From: Burkholderia sp. BCC0506
Lineage (GTDB): Bacteria; Pseudomonadota; Gammaproteobacteria; Burkholderiales; Burkholderiaceae
DNA: 64,000 nucleotides
Assembly (NCBI RefSeq): GCF_902833145.1
Contig: NZ_CADFEN010000001.1
Location: forward strand, 863,323 to 927,322
Reading direction: 5' to 3'
In this document: in pieces, positions 55,123 to 63,727 of the stretch
Position numbering within the stretch: the stretch's first letter is position 1
Layout: every line of letters begins with the position of its first letter
Notes under the pieces: generated by a model
Seen by the model: only the letters and a program-made list of their open reading frames with translations
Told to the model about the DNA's origin: nothing
The model's database searches: none
Translations under genes and position numbers: made by a program

Positions 55123-56073
55123 TCAGGCGCCGCGATCGGCGTCGACGAACGCGTAGTTCTTGCGCAAGATCGCTTCGAGGTGGCCGCCGTATGTCTGCGT
55201 CGACTGCGATGCGGGCGTGGCTCCGAGGTCGAGTGGCGTGTCGAGCCGGCAGTCGTAAAAGAATGCGATCGAATAGCGGTCCGTCCCTTCGGGATTCAGC
55301 ACGCGATGCGGCGTCGCCTTGATCCGGCCACCACTCCACCCGGCGATCACCTGCCCGGTGTTCAGCACGAGCGAATTCGTCACCACCGGTACATCGAACC
55401 ACCGTCCCTGATCGGACCGGACTTGCAGTCCGCCGACGTCGTCCTGAGCGACGAACGTCAGACATCCGTAGTCGGTATGCGGCGCCGATCCGAATAGATC
55501 GGGATCACGGTGCGGCACCGCCGGATAGTGAAGCAAACGCAAGATCGGGTTCGGTGTCCGGAAATGGTCGTCCAAGCCGTCGGGCGGCAGCCCGAGCATC
55601 GCTGCAAAGCAAGGCAGCAGCGTCCGGCCCAGCTCGATCATCGCGCGGCGGTACTGGCGCGCCGCGTGCTCGAACCCGCCGATGTCCGGCCACGGCTGCA
55701 TGCCGCCCATCGCCGAACGTTCCCAGTTGGGCCGCAGCGGTTCCGGCAAGTCCTCGAGAACGACGAACGAATCGCTGTGATTCGGCCGCGTCGCGGCACC
55801 GAGCGTCGACGCCTGCAGCGTCGACGTACTGAGCGGCAGATAGCCGCGCAGCGCCGTGCTGTAGCGCATCGCCATCTTGCACGCGAGCGGCCACGCGTGA
55901 AAGCGTCGCGATGCGGCGAACAGCGCGTCCACGATGTCGGCCGGCACGCCGTGATTGACGAGAATCGAGAAGCCGACGCCGGTGTGCGCGTCCTGCAATT
56001 GCTGCATCACGTGCTGCCGGCCGTCCGGCTCGCTGCGCAGCAACGGGTTCAAGTCGATGATCGGAACTTGCAT
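55123..56073 (-). CDS. 2-oxoglutarate/Fe(II)-type oxygenase (isopenicillin N synthase-like)
   Basis: A 316-residue oxygenase. The N-terminal domain has FSILVNHGVPADIVD; the jelly roll carries the iron ligands H199-x-D201 (SAPHTDYGCLTFV) and H256 (KATPHRVLN), with R266 in DRYSIAFF as the usual 2-oxoglutarate anchor. Relatives include gibberellin/ethylene-type oxidases and bacterial homologues of diverse function. It is last in the row folE-desaturase-oxygenase but has its own GCTCA-type promoter overlapping the end of the desaturase gene. Confidence 0.88.
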   Translation of the reverse strand: MQVPIIDLNPLLRSEPDGRQHVMQQLQDAHTGVGFSILVNHGVPADIVDALFAASRRFHAWPLACKMAMRYSTALRGYLPLSTSTLQASTLGAATRPNHSDSFVVLEDLPEPLRPNWERSAMGGMQPWPDIGGFEHAARQYRRAMIELGRTLLPCFAAMLGLPPDGLDDHFRTPNPILRLLHYPAVPHRDPDLFGSAPHTDYGCLTFVAQDDVGGLQVRSDQGRWFDVPVVTNSLVLNTGQVIAGWSGGRIKATPHRVLNPEGTDRYSIAFFYDCRLDTPLDLGATPASQSTQTYGGHLEAILRKNYAFVDADRGA

Positions 56074-56161
56074 GTTTGACCTCCATGATCGGGCGGACCC
56101 GCGCGGCGGACGGCGTGCGCCCGGCTGGCGAGTGCGCGACGGAAGCGCCGCGACGAGCGTC

Positions 56162-56194
56162 AATCTATCGCCTGAAACTGAGCGGGCCATTAGA
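56162..56194 (-). promoter_or_regulatory. GCTCA-type promoter before the oxygenase
   Basis: Minus strand: TCTAA-N6-GCTCA-N11-TAGATT; -10-like hexamer at 56167-56162. The distal half-site includes the stop codon of the desaturase gene. Confidence 0.65.
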
Positions 56195-57230
56195 CCGTCT
56201 CGCGTGCACCATCGAACGCGCACGCTCGCCGGCTCTCGACGTCGTCCGGAATAGCGCACGGGCCGGCATCCGCGTCGAGCGCCGAGCGCGGATGGACCGG
56301 CGCATCCGTCGCTCGCCACGCATAGCGCTTCAGCAGCTCCCAGTAACCGCCGCGAATCACGTAGCCGCCGTTCCTGTTCGCATAGGCCGCAGCGTGTGTG
56401 CGGTACACGCGCCGCAACAGATACCAGGGCAGACCCGGAAGATCGTGATGCACGAGGTGATAGTTGTTGTTCAGATAGAGCAGACGCATCAGCGGCCCTG
56501 CATCGTTGATCGCGACCCGATGTTTCGAATCGTCTGCGGCGCGGTGCTCGTAAAGGGAGCGAACCATCGCGAGAGAGAGCGCCGGCCACGTGATCGCGAG
56601 CAGGTAGTACCACCAGACGATCCCTTCGTCGCACTGAAGCCACGCGAGCATCGCGCCCGTAACAAGCAGATGCGCGAGCCACGTCCGCACATAGCGTCGA
56701 TCGCCGCCGCGCCATTCGGCGACCGTGCCGGCCAGCATCGAGCTCACGCTGAGTGGCGGCCCCACGACCAGTCGACCGACGAAGCTCTTGCGTGCGCGCC
56801 ATAGTTTTCGCAACACCGCGTTCGCTTCGTTCCATTGCTCGCGCGATACGTAGTTGCTCTCCGGATCGACGCCCGGCACCGTCAGCGTCGCATCGCGATG
56901 GTGCGCGAGATGCGTATCGCGATAGATCGTGTACGGGTACCAGACCGCGAGCGGAATGCAGCCGAGGATCCGATTGATGCGCGCCGAGCGCGTCGGATGT
57001 CCGTGCAGCAGCTCGTGTTGAAGCGACAGGTGCCATGCGCACAACACCACGAGAAGCGGTGTCGCGACGAACGCGGGCAGCCGGCCGGCATGCATCGACG
57101 TGACGACCGCAAACCACCCGCCGTAGACAGCGACAATGACAAGCCACGTCGGCCATTCGGTGCGCGCGGCAAACGTCGCGCGTAAAGCAGCCACTTCCCG
57201 TGCGTGCGTGTCGTCGAGGTATTCGTTCAT
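56190..57230 (-). CDS. Membrane fatty-acid desaturase/hydroxylase family
   Basis: A 346-residue integral-membrane di-iron enzyme with the three histidine boxes HELLH (72-76), HLAHH (107-111) and HLVHH (about 246) and four hydrophobic segments. The motifs NNNYHLVHHDLPGLPW and QHELLHGHP are typical of soluble-lipid or acyl-chain desaturases and hydroxylases. I start it at 57230 because the shared promoter places its -10 at 57270-57265, so the other ATG (57257) would be leaderless. It is flanked by folE and the oxygenase on the same strand. Confidence 0.85.
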   Translation of the reverse strand: MNEYLDDTHAREVAALRATFAARTEWPTWLVIVAVYGGWFAVVTSMHAGRLPAFVATPLLVVLCAWHLSLQHELLHGHPTRSARINRILGCIPLAVWYPYTIYRDTHLAHHRDATLTVPGVDPESNYVSREQWNEANAVLRKLWRARKSFVGRLVVGPPLSVSSMLAGTVAEWRGGDRRYVRTWLAHLLVTGAMLAWLQCDEGIVWWYYLLAITWPALSLAMVRSLYEHRAADDSKHRVAINDAGPLMRLLYLNNNYHLVHHDLPGLPWYLLRRVYRTHAAAYANRNGGYVIRGGYWELLKRYAWRATDAPVHPRSALDADAGPCAIPDDVESRRACAFDGARETV

Positions 57231-57264
57231 TTCGCCGTGCTGGATCCCGTTGTGCATCACGCAC

Positions 57265-57297
57265 AATCTAGGCGACGAGAATGAGCCGGAACTGAGC
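57265..57297 (-). promoter_or_regulatory. GCTCA-type promoter before the desaturase
   Basis: Minus strand: GCTCA-GTTCCG-GCTCA-N11-TAGATT, both half-sites perfect; identical in spacing and -10 to the acetyltransferase promoter at 46523. Confidence 0.7.
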
Positions 57298-57381
57298 AGT
57301 AGCGACGTGACTCGCAAGGTGGCGTGTGAAACCCGTTGCGACACTCGAACGAGCGCGCGATGCGAAGCGCACGACGCGCTT

Positions 57382-58062
57382 CTATCGATCGACGGCCCGA
57401 AGAAACTCCAACCGCGCTTGCGAATTGCGCTCGAATTCGCCGGTGAAGCATTGCGTGACGACACGCTCGTCGCCGCGGCGATTTTCACCCATCAGCAAGC
57501 ACAATTGCTCGGCCTCGATCACGCAAGCGGCCCCCCGCGCTTTACCGTACGTGATGAGCGCCGATGCAATTTCGTTGGTGATCCACTCCTGGTACGTGAA
57601 CCTGTGACAGATTGCATCGATCATCCGCGCGATGCGTCCGAAGCCGTGAAGACGCCCGCCCGGCAGATAGGCGACATGAGCCACGCCGCGAAACGGCAGC
57701 AGGTGATGCGGGCACACGCCGTGAATCGCAATGCTGCGGACGATCACCATGTCCTGCCCGCGATCGTCGAAACCCGTTCCGAGCGCATCGGCCGGATCGA
57801 CTTCGTAGCCGTCGAGCAAACGCTTTTGCCACAATTCGCGCACACGCTGCGCGGTGCGTCCCGTGTGCGAAGAATCGGTTCCGATGCCGCTCGCTTCGAG
57901 CAACGCATCGATCGCCATTTCGAATGCGGCCGGATCGAACGCACGCGTGCGCCGGATGCCGGTATGCGGCCGGACGTGCGCGCCGCATCGATCATGGTCG
58001 TCGGCCGCATGCAGACGCTCGTCGGTCGTCAACTGGCTCACATCGAAAATCGGTACGTTCAT
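57382..58062 (-). CDS. folE: GTP cyclohydrolase I
   Basis: A 226-residue FolE-type enzyme making 7,8-dihydroneopterin triphosphate from GTP. The zinc ligands are C117 and H120 (IHGVCPHHLLPF) and C188 (EAEQLCLLMG); the His for hydration is in this block. The N-terminal 40 residues are longer and unlike housekeeping FolE. Start 58062 is preferred over 58083 because AGGATGAG lies upstream. It is placed before a desaturase and an oxygenase rather than with folate genes, and has a GCTCA-type promoter, so it is probably a conditional extra copy. Confidence 0.88.
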   Translation of the reverse strand: MNVPIFDVSQLTTDERLHAADDHDRCGAHVRPHTGIRRTRAFDPAAFEMAIDALLEASGIGTDSSHTGRTAQRVRELWQKRLLDGYEVDPADALGTGFDDRGQDMVIVRSIAIHGVCPHHLLPFRGVAHVAYLPGGRLHGFGRIARMIDAICHRFTYQEWITNEIASALITYGKARGAACVIEAEQLCLLMGENRRGDERVVTQCFTGEFERNSQARLEFLRAVDR

Positions 58063-58130
58063 GGTTTTCTCATCCTGGATCAAAGGCCGGTGCGGTGAAT
58101 GACGGGCGCCGGGCGCTGCATGAACACGTC

Positions 58131-58163
58131 AACCTACCTCCGAAAAATGAGCTGGCCATTACG
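58131..58163 (-). promoter_or_regulatory. GCTCA-type promoter before folE
   Basis: Minus strand: CGTAA-N6-GCTCA-N11-TAGGTT; -10-like hexamer at 58136-58131, leader about 65 bases. It shares TAATGGCC before the proximal half-site with the oxygenase promoter. Confidence 0.6.
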
Positions 58164-58285
58164 GGTTCCGGATGTCGAAGCCGGTCGAACCGCTTCGGCG
58201 GCCTGCCTGCCGTGGTCATCGCGCACCGGTGAGGCGCGGCCGGATACCGGCAGGTTGCCGTAATCGCGGCCGCCGTACGCCTGAT

Positions 58286-58501
58286 TCAAGTGGCTTGCCG
58301 GTCGTTCGCATCGGCGTGAATGAAACCGCAGCACGGCGTGTGATCGGGCGGCTCGAGAAGGAAGACACGTGATGTGAGCATGCTTGTCGTGTGAAACGCG
58401 TTCGGATTCTGCTCTTTGAGCACGTCGACCGCTCCGTCGCTTGCGCGAATACCGAACAGCGCCGCGCACATCAGCGTGATGCGCTGCCGTTCGTCGAGCA
58501 T
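58286..58501 (-). CDS. Hypothetical small protein, 71 residues
   Basis: Starts LDERQRITLMCAALFGIRAS after ATG 58501, with GAGGAG six bases upstream, which is the main reason to believe it. No signal peptide; one mildly hydrophobic N-terminal stretch; two adjacent Cys near the end. I do not recognise it. The longer frame to 58567 is less likely. Confidence 0.45.
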   Translation of the reverse strand: MLDERQRITLMCAALFGIRASDGAVDVLKEQNPNAFHTTSMLTSRVFLLEPPDHTPCCGFIHADANDRQAT

Positions 58502-58638
58502 CTGCTCTCCTCGATCATGGTTGTGTTCGGAAACACCGAGCCGCCGATACGCGACTTGGATTTCCATGAGCGTCTGCGCAAACGTCGTCGTGCCCGTGAC
58601 ATCGAACGCCGAGCGCGTGAATTCTGGACGAGACGGCG

Positions 58639-58671
58639 GCTCACGTATTACTCATTTTCGATGATTAGGAT
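58639..58671 (+). promoter_or_regulatory. GCTCA-type promoter before the DUF3563 gene
   Basis: GCTCA-CGTATT-ACTCA-N11-TAGGAT; -10-like hexamer at 58666-58671, gene start at 58732. This is the rightmost member of the set. Confidence 0.6.
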
Positions 58672-58731
58672 TCCATCCACCACCGAATTTACTTCGCACC
58701 ACGTTTCGATATCGTCATCGAGGAAAACATC

Positions 58732-58917
58732 ATGATTAACCGGTCACTTGCACGACTCCTGGCGCAACTTCTCGACCAGGAAACCAGGCGGCGCGACGCC
58801 TATCTGAGCGGCGCGTCGAATCTGGCCGAACTCGAGCGACGGATGCGGCATTTCGAGTCGAATCACGCACAGTACTTTCTCCGTTCCGGAGATCGTCAGC
58901 GTGACGGGAAAGACTGA
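58732..58917 (+). CDS. DUF3563-type small protein, 61 residues
   Basis: A small, highly charged helical protein. The core RRRDAYLSGASNLAELERRM matches the DUF3563 pattern common in Burkholderiales (YL-x-A-x-DL-x-ELERRMR). Same length and ends as the product at 37845. No signal peptide. A GAGGAAAACATC stretch precedes the ATG. Function of the family is unknown. Confidence 0.78.
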   Translation: MINRSLARLLAQLLDQETRRRDAYLSGASNLAELERRMRHFESNHAQYFLRSGDRQRDGKD

Positions 58918-59321
58918 CCCCGCCGTTGAATTTCGTGGATTCGGTTAATGGCGTCCATCGGCACCGACCGTTCCCGTTTATTCCACTCCCGCGCGGAGTG
59001 GCGAAGCGCTAGTCGCGCAAGCGAGCAACAGCACACCACTGGCGGCGCGTTTCAGCAAAGTACGGTGAATTCCAGCCGATGGCGTTGAAGAGACTCCATA
59101 TGTCCAACGCAAACGAATGTGTCGGGATATTTTGATGTCACCGGAAACCTTCCAGTTATTTCTTGCATCGGATCTGGACAAGCAACTCACCAGTGAAAAA
59201 ATGGAACGACTGTGTATTTCGCGTTCCACGTAAATCAAATCACCGATAAATGACGACCGGGCCGCTCGTGATGCCCTGTCGCCCCCTTCCACGACCGACC
59301 ACGACGTATTGCGAATCGCGA
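58918..59321. other. 404-base interval without a convincing gene
   Basis: Lower GC than the surroundings from about 59080 to 59250. On the minus strand a short frame near 58978-59060 reads like an exported-protein N-terminus (KRAASGVLLLACATSASP) but stops at once; it may be a gene relic. No hairpin with a T run was seen. Confidence 0.3.
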
Positions 59322-61403
59322 TCAAACAGGCTTGATCGCAGCCCCTTGCGCGGCCATATCGACGAAGTGATCCGCCGGCATCGGGCGCCCGAGCAGAAAG
59401 CCCTGCAGCGAGTTGCAACCGAGCCGGGTGAGGAACTGCTGCTGCGCGGTCGTTTCAACGCCTTCCGCGACGATCTTCAGGTCGAGCGCCCGGCCGAGCG
59501 CGACGATCGCGGAGATGATCGCGGCATCTTCGGTATCGTGTTCGAGATCGCGGATGAATCCGCGGTCGATCTTGAGCTCGCTGGCCGGCAAGCGTTTGAG
59601 ATAGAGCAGGCTCGAATAACCCGTTCCGAAGTCGTCGATGGAAATGCGCACGCCCATGTCGTGAAGCTGCTGCAGGATTCTCAAGCTGGCGTCGGCATCG
59701 CGCATCGCGGTCGATTCGGTGATCTCCAGCGTCAGGCAACGGGGTTCCAATGCGTGCCGCTGCAATGCGGCCTCCACGACCTGGATCAGGCTCGCGTGGC
59801 CGAATTGCAGCGGTGACAGGTTGACGGCCATCGTCCAGTCGGTTCGACCGGCATCGCACCACACGCGCATCTGCCGGCAGGCCTCGTCGAGTACCCACTC
59901 GCCGATCGGCACGATCAATCCGGTCTTTTCCGCGATCGAGATGAACTGGTCGGGTGAAATGAGGCCGCGCGTCGGATGCATCCATCGCAACAGCGCCTCG
60001 ACGCCGATGATCGGCCCGTGGGGGACTTCGAACTTCGGCTGGTAATGCAGGACCAGTTCACGCCGCTCCAGCGCCAGACGAAGTTCCTGCACGATTTTCA
60101 AGTGCTCGCGGACATTCGCGTTCATCGATGCTTCGAAGAAACAGTATCCGTTTCGACCGAGCGCCTTGGCGTGATACATCGCCGCATCGGCGTTGGTCAT
60201 CAGCTCCCGGAAATCGCTGCCGTTGCCGGGATAGAGCGCGATACCGATACTGGCGGACACGCGCAATTCGTGCTCGGACACGCTGAACGGTTTCCGAATC
60301 ACCGCCAGTACCTTGTCCGCCACGTCGGCCGCGTCCGCGGGCTCGTCCACCGCCACGACCAGCACGAACTCGTCGCCGCCCAAGCGCGCAATCGTGTCCT
60401 GCGAGCGCAGGTTCGCGCCGATGCGCCGCGCCACATCGACCAGCAACAGATCGCCGACATGATGACCATAGGCATCGTTGACCGCCTTGAATCCGTCGAG
60501 GTCCATGAACATCAGCGCGAAACGCCCGTGCTCGCGGTCGGTGCTCTGGATCGCCTGTTCGATCCGGTCTTCGAGCAGCACGCGATTGGGGAGCTTGGTG
60601 AGGTTGTCGTGCAGCGCCAGATACGTCAATTCCTGGTTGGCTTCGGCCAATGACGTCGCCAGTACCGCCGTGCGCGACTCGAGACGCAGATCGAGGATGG
60701 AGACGACCAGCGCGATCGCGAGTATGGCCAACGTGGCCACGATGATGACCAGCGCAAGCCAGCCGGCATCCATGCGGGAGCCTGCTGCCCCGCAGACGCT
60801 GCCCAGCGGGAACCGGGCGGCGGCCATCCCGGTGTAGTGCATGCCGGCGATGGCGGCCCCCATCAGGACCGCCGAGCCCAGATTGAGCAGGCGCACGCGA
60901 GACGAGTTGGCACGCCGGATGAATACGATCCACAGCACGGCGCCCGATGCGATCACTGCAATCGCGACCGACAGGCCCACGAGCAACGGGTCGTACCGAA
61001 TGCCCGGCGACATGCGCATCGACGCCATGCCCGTGTAATGCATGCCTGCTACGCCGGCCCCCATCAACAGGGCGCCGCCGCACAGACGGCGCCACTTCAG
61101 CGTGTCGCGGCAGACGAGCCACAGTGCGCACGTGGAGCAGACGATGGCGATCAGCAACGACAGCAATGTAATGGCCGGATCGTATCCAAGCGGAATCGGC
61201 AATGCGAACGCGAGCATGCCGACGAAATGCATCGACCAGATACCCGTGCCCATCACGCAAGCCGCGCCGACCAGCCACCAACGTGCGGCGCGCCCCTGAG
61301 CGGTCTTGATGCGCCCGGCCATGTCCAGCACGGTATAGGACGCCAGGATGGCGATCAGCAGCGAAAGGAGCACGAGCAACGCGTTATAACTGGTCGGCAG
61401 CAT
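59322..61403 (-). CDS. MHYT-GGDEF-EAL cyclic-di-GMP signalling protein
   Basis: A 693-residue inner-membrane protein. The MHYT sensor has seven helices with three signature repeats (SMHFVGM, GMHYTGM twice), thought to bind a diatomic gas or metal. A GGDEF domain follows with intact LGGDEFVLV, then an EAL domain with EALLRWMHP, NLSPLQF, EITES and DDFGTGYSS, consistent with active phosphodiesterase residues. Both enzyme activities may be present, or the GGDEF half may be regulatory. It stands alone on its strand. Confidence 0.93.
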   Translation of the reverse strand: MLPTSYNALLVLLSLLIAILASYTVLDMAGRIKTAQGRAARWWLVGAACVMGTGIWSMHFVGMLAFALPIPLGYDPAITLLSLLIAIVCSTCALWLVCRDTLKWRRLCGGALLMGAGVAGMHYTGMASMRMSPGIRYDPLLVGLSVAIAVIASGAVLWIVFIRRANSSRVRLLNLGSAVLMGAAIAGMHYTGMAAARFPLGSVCGAAGSRMDAGWLALVIIVATLAILAIALVVSILDLRLESRTAVLATSLAEANQELTYLALHDNLTKLPNRVLLEDRIEQAIQSTDREHGRFALMFMDLDGFKAVNDAYGHHVGDLLLVDVARRIGANLRSQDTIARLGGDEFVLVVAVDEPADAADVADKVLAVIRKPFSVSEHELRVSASIGIALYPGNGSDFRELMTNADAAMYHAKALGRNGYCFFEASMNANVREHLKIVQELRLALERRELVLHYQPKFEVPHGPIIGVEALLRWMHPTRGLISPDQFISIAEKTGLIVPIGEWVLDEACRQMRVWCDAGRTDWTMAVNLSPLQFGHASLIQVVEAALQRHALEPRCLTLEITESTAMRDADASLRILQQLHDMGVRISIDDFGTGYSSLLYLKRLPASELKIDRGFIRDLEHDTEDAAIISAIVALGRALDLKIVAEGVETTAQQQFLTRLGCNSLQGFLLGRPMPADHFVDMAAQGAAIKPV

Positions 61404-61637
61404 TGTTTTTTACAGATCGCTTTCGAATCGGCGACGACGAGACCTCGAATTGCGGAGGGCCTCGTGAATTCGTGTGAAGGTTGGGCACAAAAGGAAAGCG
61501 GTGCCGAAGGAACGGACTCGTGGTGCGACCAACGAGCCGTTCCCAGCGACCACCGCTTGCATGGCGGATCATAAACGCGACCTCCCCGTTCAGGGAAGGA
61601 TTTAGCGCTGCGGGGCGTTGGAGGGTGCGGGCGGGAA

Positions 61638-61862
61638 TCAGAACGTGTGGCGAATGCCCAGCGCAAACGTGTTGCCGGTGGGGTGAGCGCTCAGCTTGTC
61701 GTAAGCGTAAACTGCGTAGATGTCCGTCCGTTTCGACAGAAGGTGGTTGTAGCCGACGGACGCGGTGTTCCGAAGGCTGCCGGCCGCTGGGGTCGCGCCG
61801 GACCGCTTCGTGCGCGCCCACTCCGCCAGCAGGAAGTCGGCCGGTGACAATGGGATCGACAA
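61638..61862 (-). pseudogene. C-terminal remnant of a general porin
   Basis: The frame ends SVGYNHLLSKRTDIYAVYAY and then GNTFALGIRHTF, the last beta strands and terminal Phe of Burkholderia OmpC-like porins. Only about 75 of the usual 350-400 residues remain. The 5' side is replaced at about 61850-61860 by an oppositely oriented LysR remnant. Confidence 0.65.
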
Positions 61863-62629
61863 ACCGGCTTCGTATCGCGCCGCGCGTGCGGACGTGGCTG
61901 GCCAGCTCGGAACAGTTGTCCAACGACATCCGCAGCACGGCGGGCGAGCCGATCGGCGTGGTCAGGCTCGGGATTCTGCCCTCCACCGCTCATCCGCTTG
62001 TCAGCCCCCTTTACCACCAGCTTCGCGAGCGTTACCCGCTGGCGCAGTTACAGGTGCGCGAGGGTCAAGGGGCGTTGCTGGAAACCTGGCTGGAGAACGG
62101 TAGTGTCGATCTCGCCATCCTGTTTCGCAATAGTCCGACGCCGAGAAACGGCGACGAATATCTGGTCGAGGCCGCGACTTACCTCGTGGGGGCGAAAGGC
62201 GATCCTTTGACCAGTCAGTCGACGATCGCGTTTTCCAGGCTCGATGGCATTCCGCTGGTCTCTTTCTGCCGCCCCAATAGCGGGCGCGAGCGGCTCGAAC
62301 AAATCGCGGGCGAACATCGGGTGTCGCTGAATTTCGCGGCGGAAGCCGATTCCCTGAGCCTGCAGGGGCACATCGTCGCCGACGGCGGCATCCATGCGTT
62401 GCCAGGCCCCTACGCGATCGCCAATCTGGAACGGGAATGCCGATTGCAGGCGTCGATGGTGGTCGATCCGTCCGTGCCGCGCTTCATTGCGCTCGCCATG
62501 TCGCCTCACGGCGAACTGACGCTGGCGTGCCGCACGGTCATGCAGCTCACGAAGGAAATCGCACGGTCGCGCAATCTCTCGTCGGATCTTCGGTTGGGCG
62601 TGTCCGCCGCGTTCCTGCGCTCCATCTGA
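61850..62629 (+). pseudogene. LysR-type regulator lacking its DNA-binding domain
   Basis: 259 residues that match only the substrate-binding part of LysR proteins: RIAPRVRTWLASSEQLSNDI is the usual linker helix, then VVRLGILPSTAHPLVSPL and so on to the end. The N-terminal helix-turn-helix (about 65 residues) is missing; upstream sequence belongs to the porin remnant. An ATG at 61850 could still give a protein, but it could not act as a normal regulator. Confidence 0.65.
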
Positions 62630-62764
62630 AGGGACGAGGTACGGTGTGTTCGCAGTCCTGATCGAACGGGATATCGATGTCCGCCACCGCGTCGTGTGGT
62701 CGGGCGAGCGGCGCGACGGGATGGCGCAACGTCTCCATCCGCCGCGCGCATCTCGCGTCGACCG

Positions 62765-63583
62765 CTAGTACGACTTGCCGCCCACCGTCGCCGATTCCAG
62801 CTCACGCGTGATGATCTGCGAGCCGCCCACGTCGGCGATCGATTTGACCAGGCCGACGCCCGGCGCGAGCCAGTCGTCCGCGATCGTCTTGCTCGTCAAC
62901 GCCGAGTTGGTGAAGGTCTCGGTGGTGTGATAGTGGCATGCGTTCGCGAAGACCTTGCCGTTCCGGAGGCTGACCGTCTCGCGCGCGACGTAGGCCCGCT
63001 CGATCGAGACGGACGTTTGCACGCCGCCCGACGGAAAGACGGGCGTATCCACGTAATTGACCGTTTCGCTTCCCGCGAGCCCGATCGTCTCGACATAGGG
63101 CGGCGAGTTCACGTCCCGCAACGCGAGCGTGCTGCCGCTGTAGACCTCGCCGCCGTAATTCGTGCGCACGCCGTTGCCGACGAGATAGTAATGATTGGTC
63201 TGAATCGGCGAGCCGGTCGTGGTTTCGGCCTGCTGCGTGAGCGCCACGCCGCCGAACGTCGCCGGCGCGTAGGTTCGCGTGTACACGCCGTTGTCGACCG
63301 CGGGGCTCTGCGACGTTGCTTGCGTGTACATGCGCAACTGCACGGTATCGCCTTGCTGGTAAACCGGATCGCACTCGACGTTCGACGCGGTCGGCGAGCC
63401 GGAATTGCCGGAATTGCCGTCGGGTGTGCCCGTGGCCGGCGTTCCGCCGCTCGGGCCGTTGCCGCCGCTGCCGCCGTTGTTGCTCGTGCCCGATCCGCCG
63501 GACGCTGCGGGCGAGGAATTGTCGTCGCCGCCGCAAGCGGTCAGCGCGAGGCAGGTCAATGCGATCAGTGCAACGCCTTTCAT
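62765..63583 (-). CDS. Hypothetical lipoprotein
   Basis: A 272-residue lipoprotein: signal with lipobox (CLALTACGG), a Gly/Ser/Asn-rich linker at about 22-65, then a beta-rich domain with two Cys. AAGGTGATC precedes ATG 63583; the longer frame to 63658 is not supported. No enzyme motif seen. It is downstream of, and on the same strand as, a CsgG-like gene, so they may form an operon for a surface structure. Confidence 0.7.
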   Translation of the reverse strand: MKGVALIALTCLALTACGGDDNSSPAASGGSGTSNNGGSGGNGPSGGTPATGTPDGNSGNSGSPTASNVECDPVYQQGDTVQLRMYTQATSQSPAVDNGVYTRTYAPATFGGVALTQQAETTTGSPIQTNHYYLVGNGVRTNYGGEVYSGSTLALRDVNSPPYVETIGLAGSETVNYVDTPVFPSGGVQTSVSIERAYVARETVSLRNGKVFANACHYHTTETFTNSALTSKTIADDWLAPGVGLVKSIADVGGSQIITRELESATVGGKSY

Positions 63584-63727
63584 CGGGATCACCTTTCGAA
63601 TGAGCAGGACGAACGAAGCCGGTACGTGCGAGTAACGTCGCACGCACCCGACCATCACGAATCACGAATCACGAATCGGGATCAGAAATCAAGAAGCGGC
63701 CGGCGGCATCCCGCCGGCCCCGCGACG

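Noticed and set aside
34577-58917. Possible identity of the region with the known low-oxygen-activated locus of Burkholderia cenocepacia
   Set aside because: Universal stress proteins suggested it, but most genes here do not match what I remember of that locus and I saw no FNR-type sites, so I do not make the claim.
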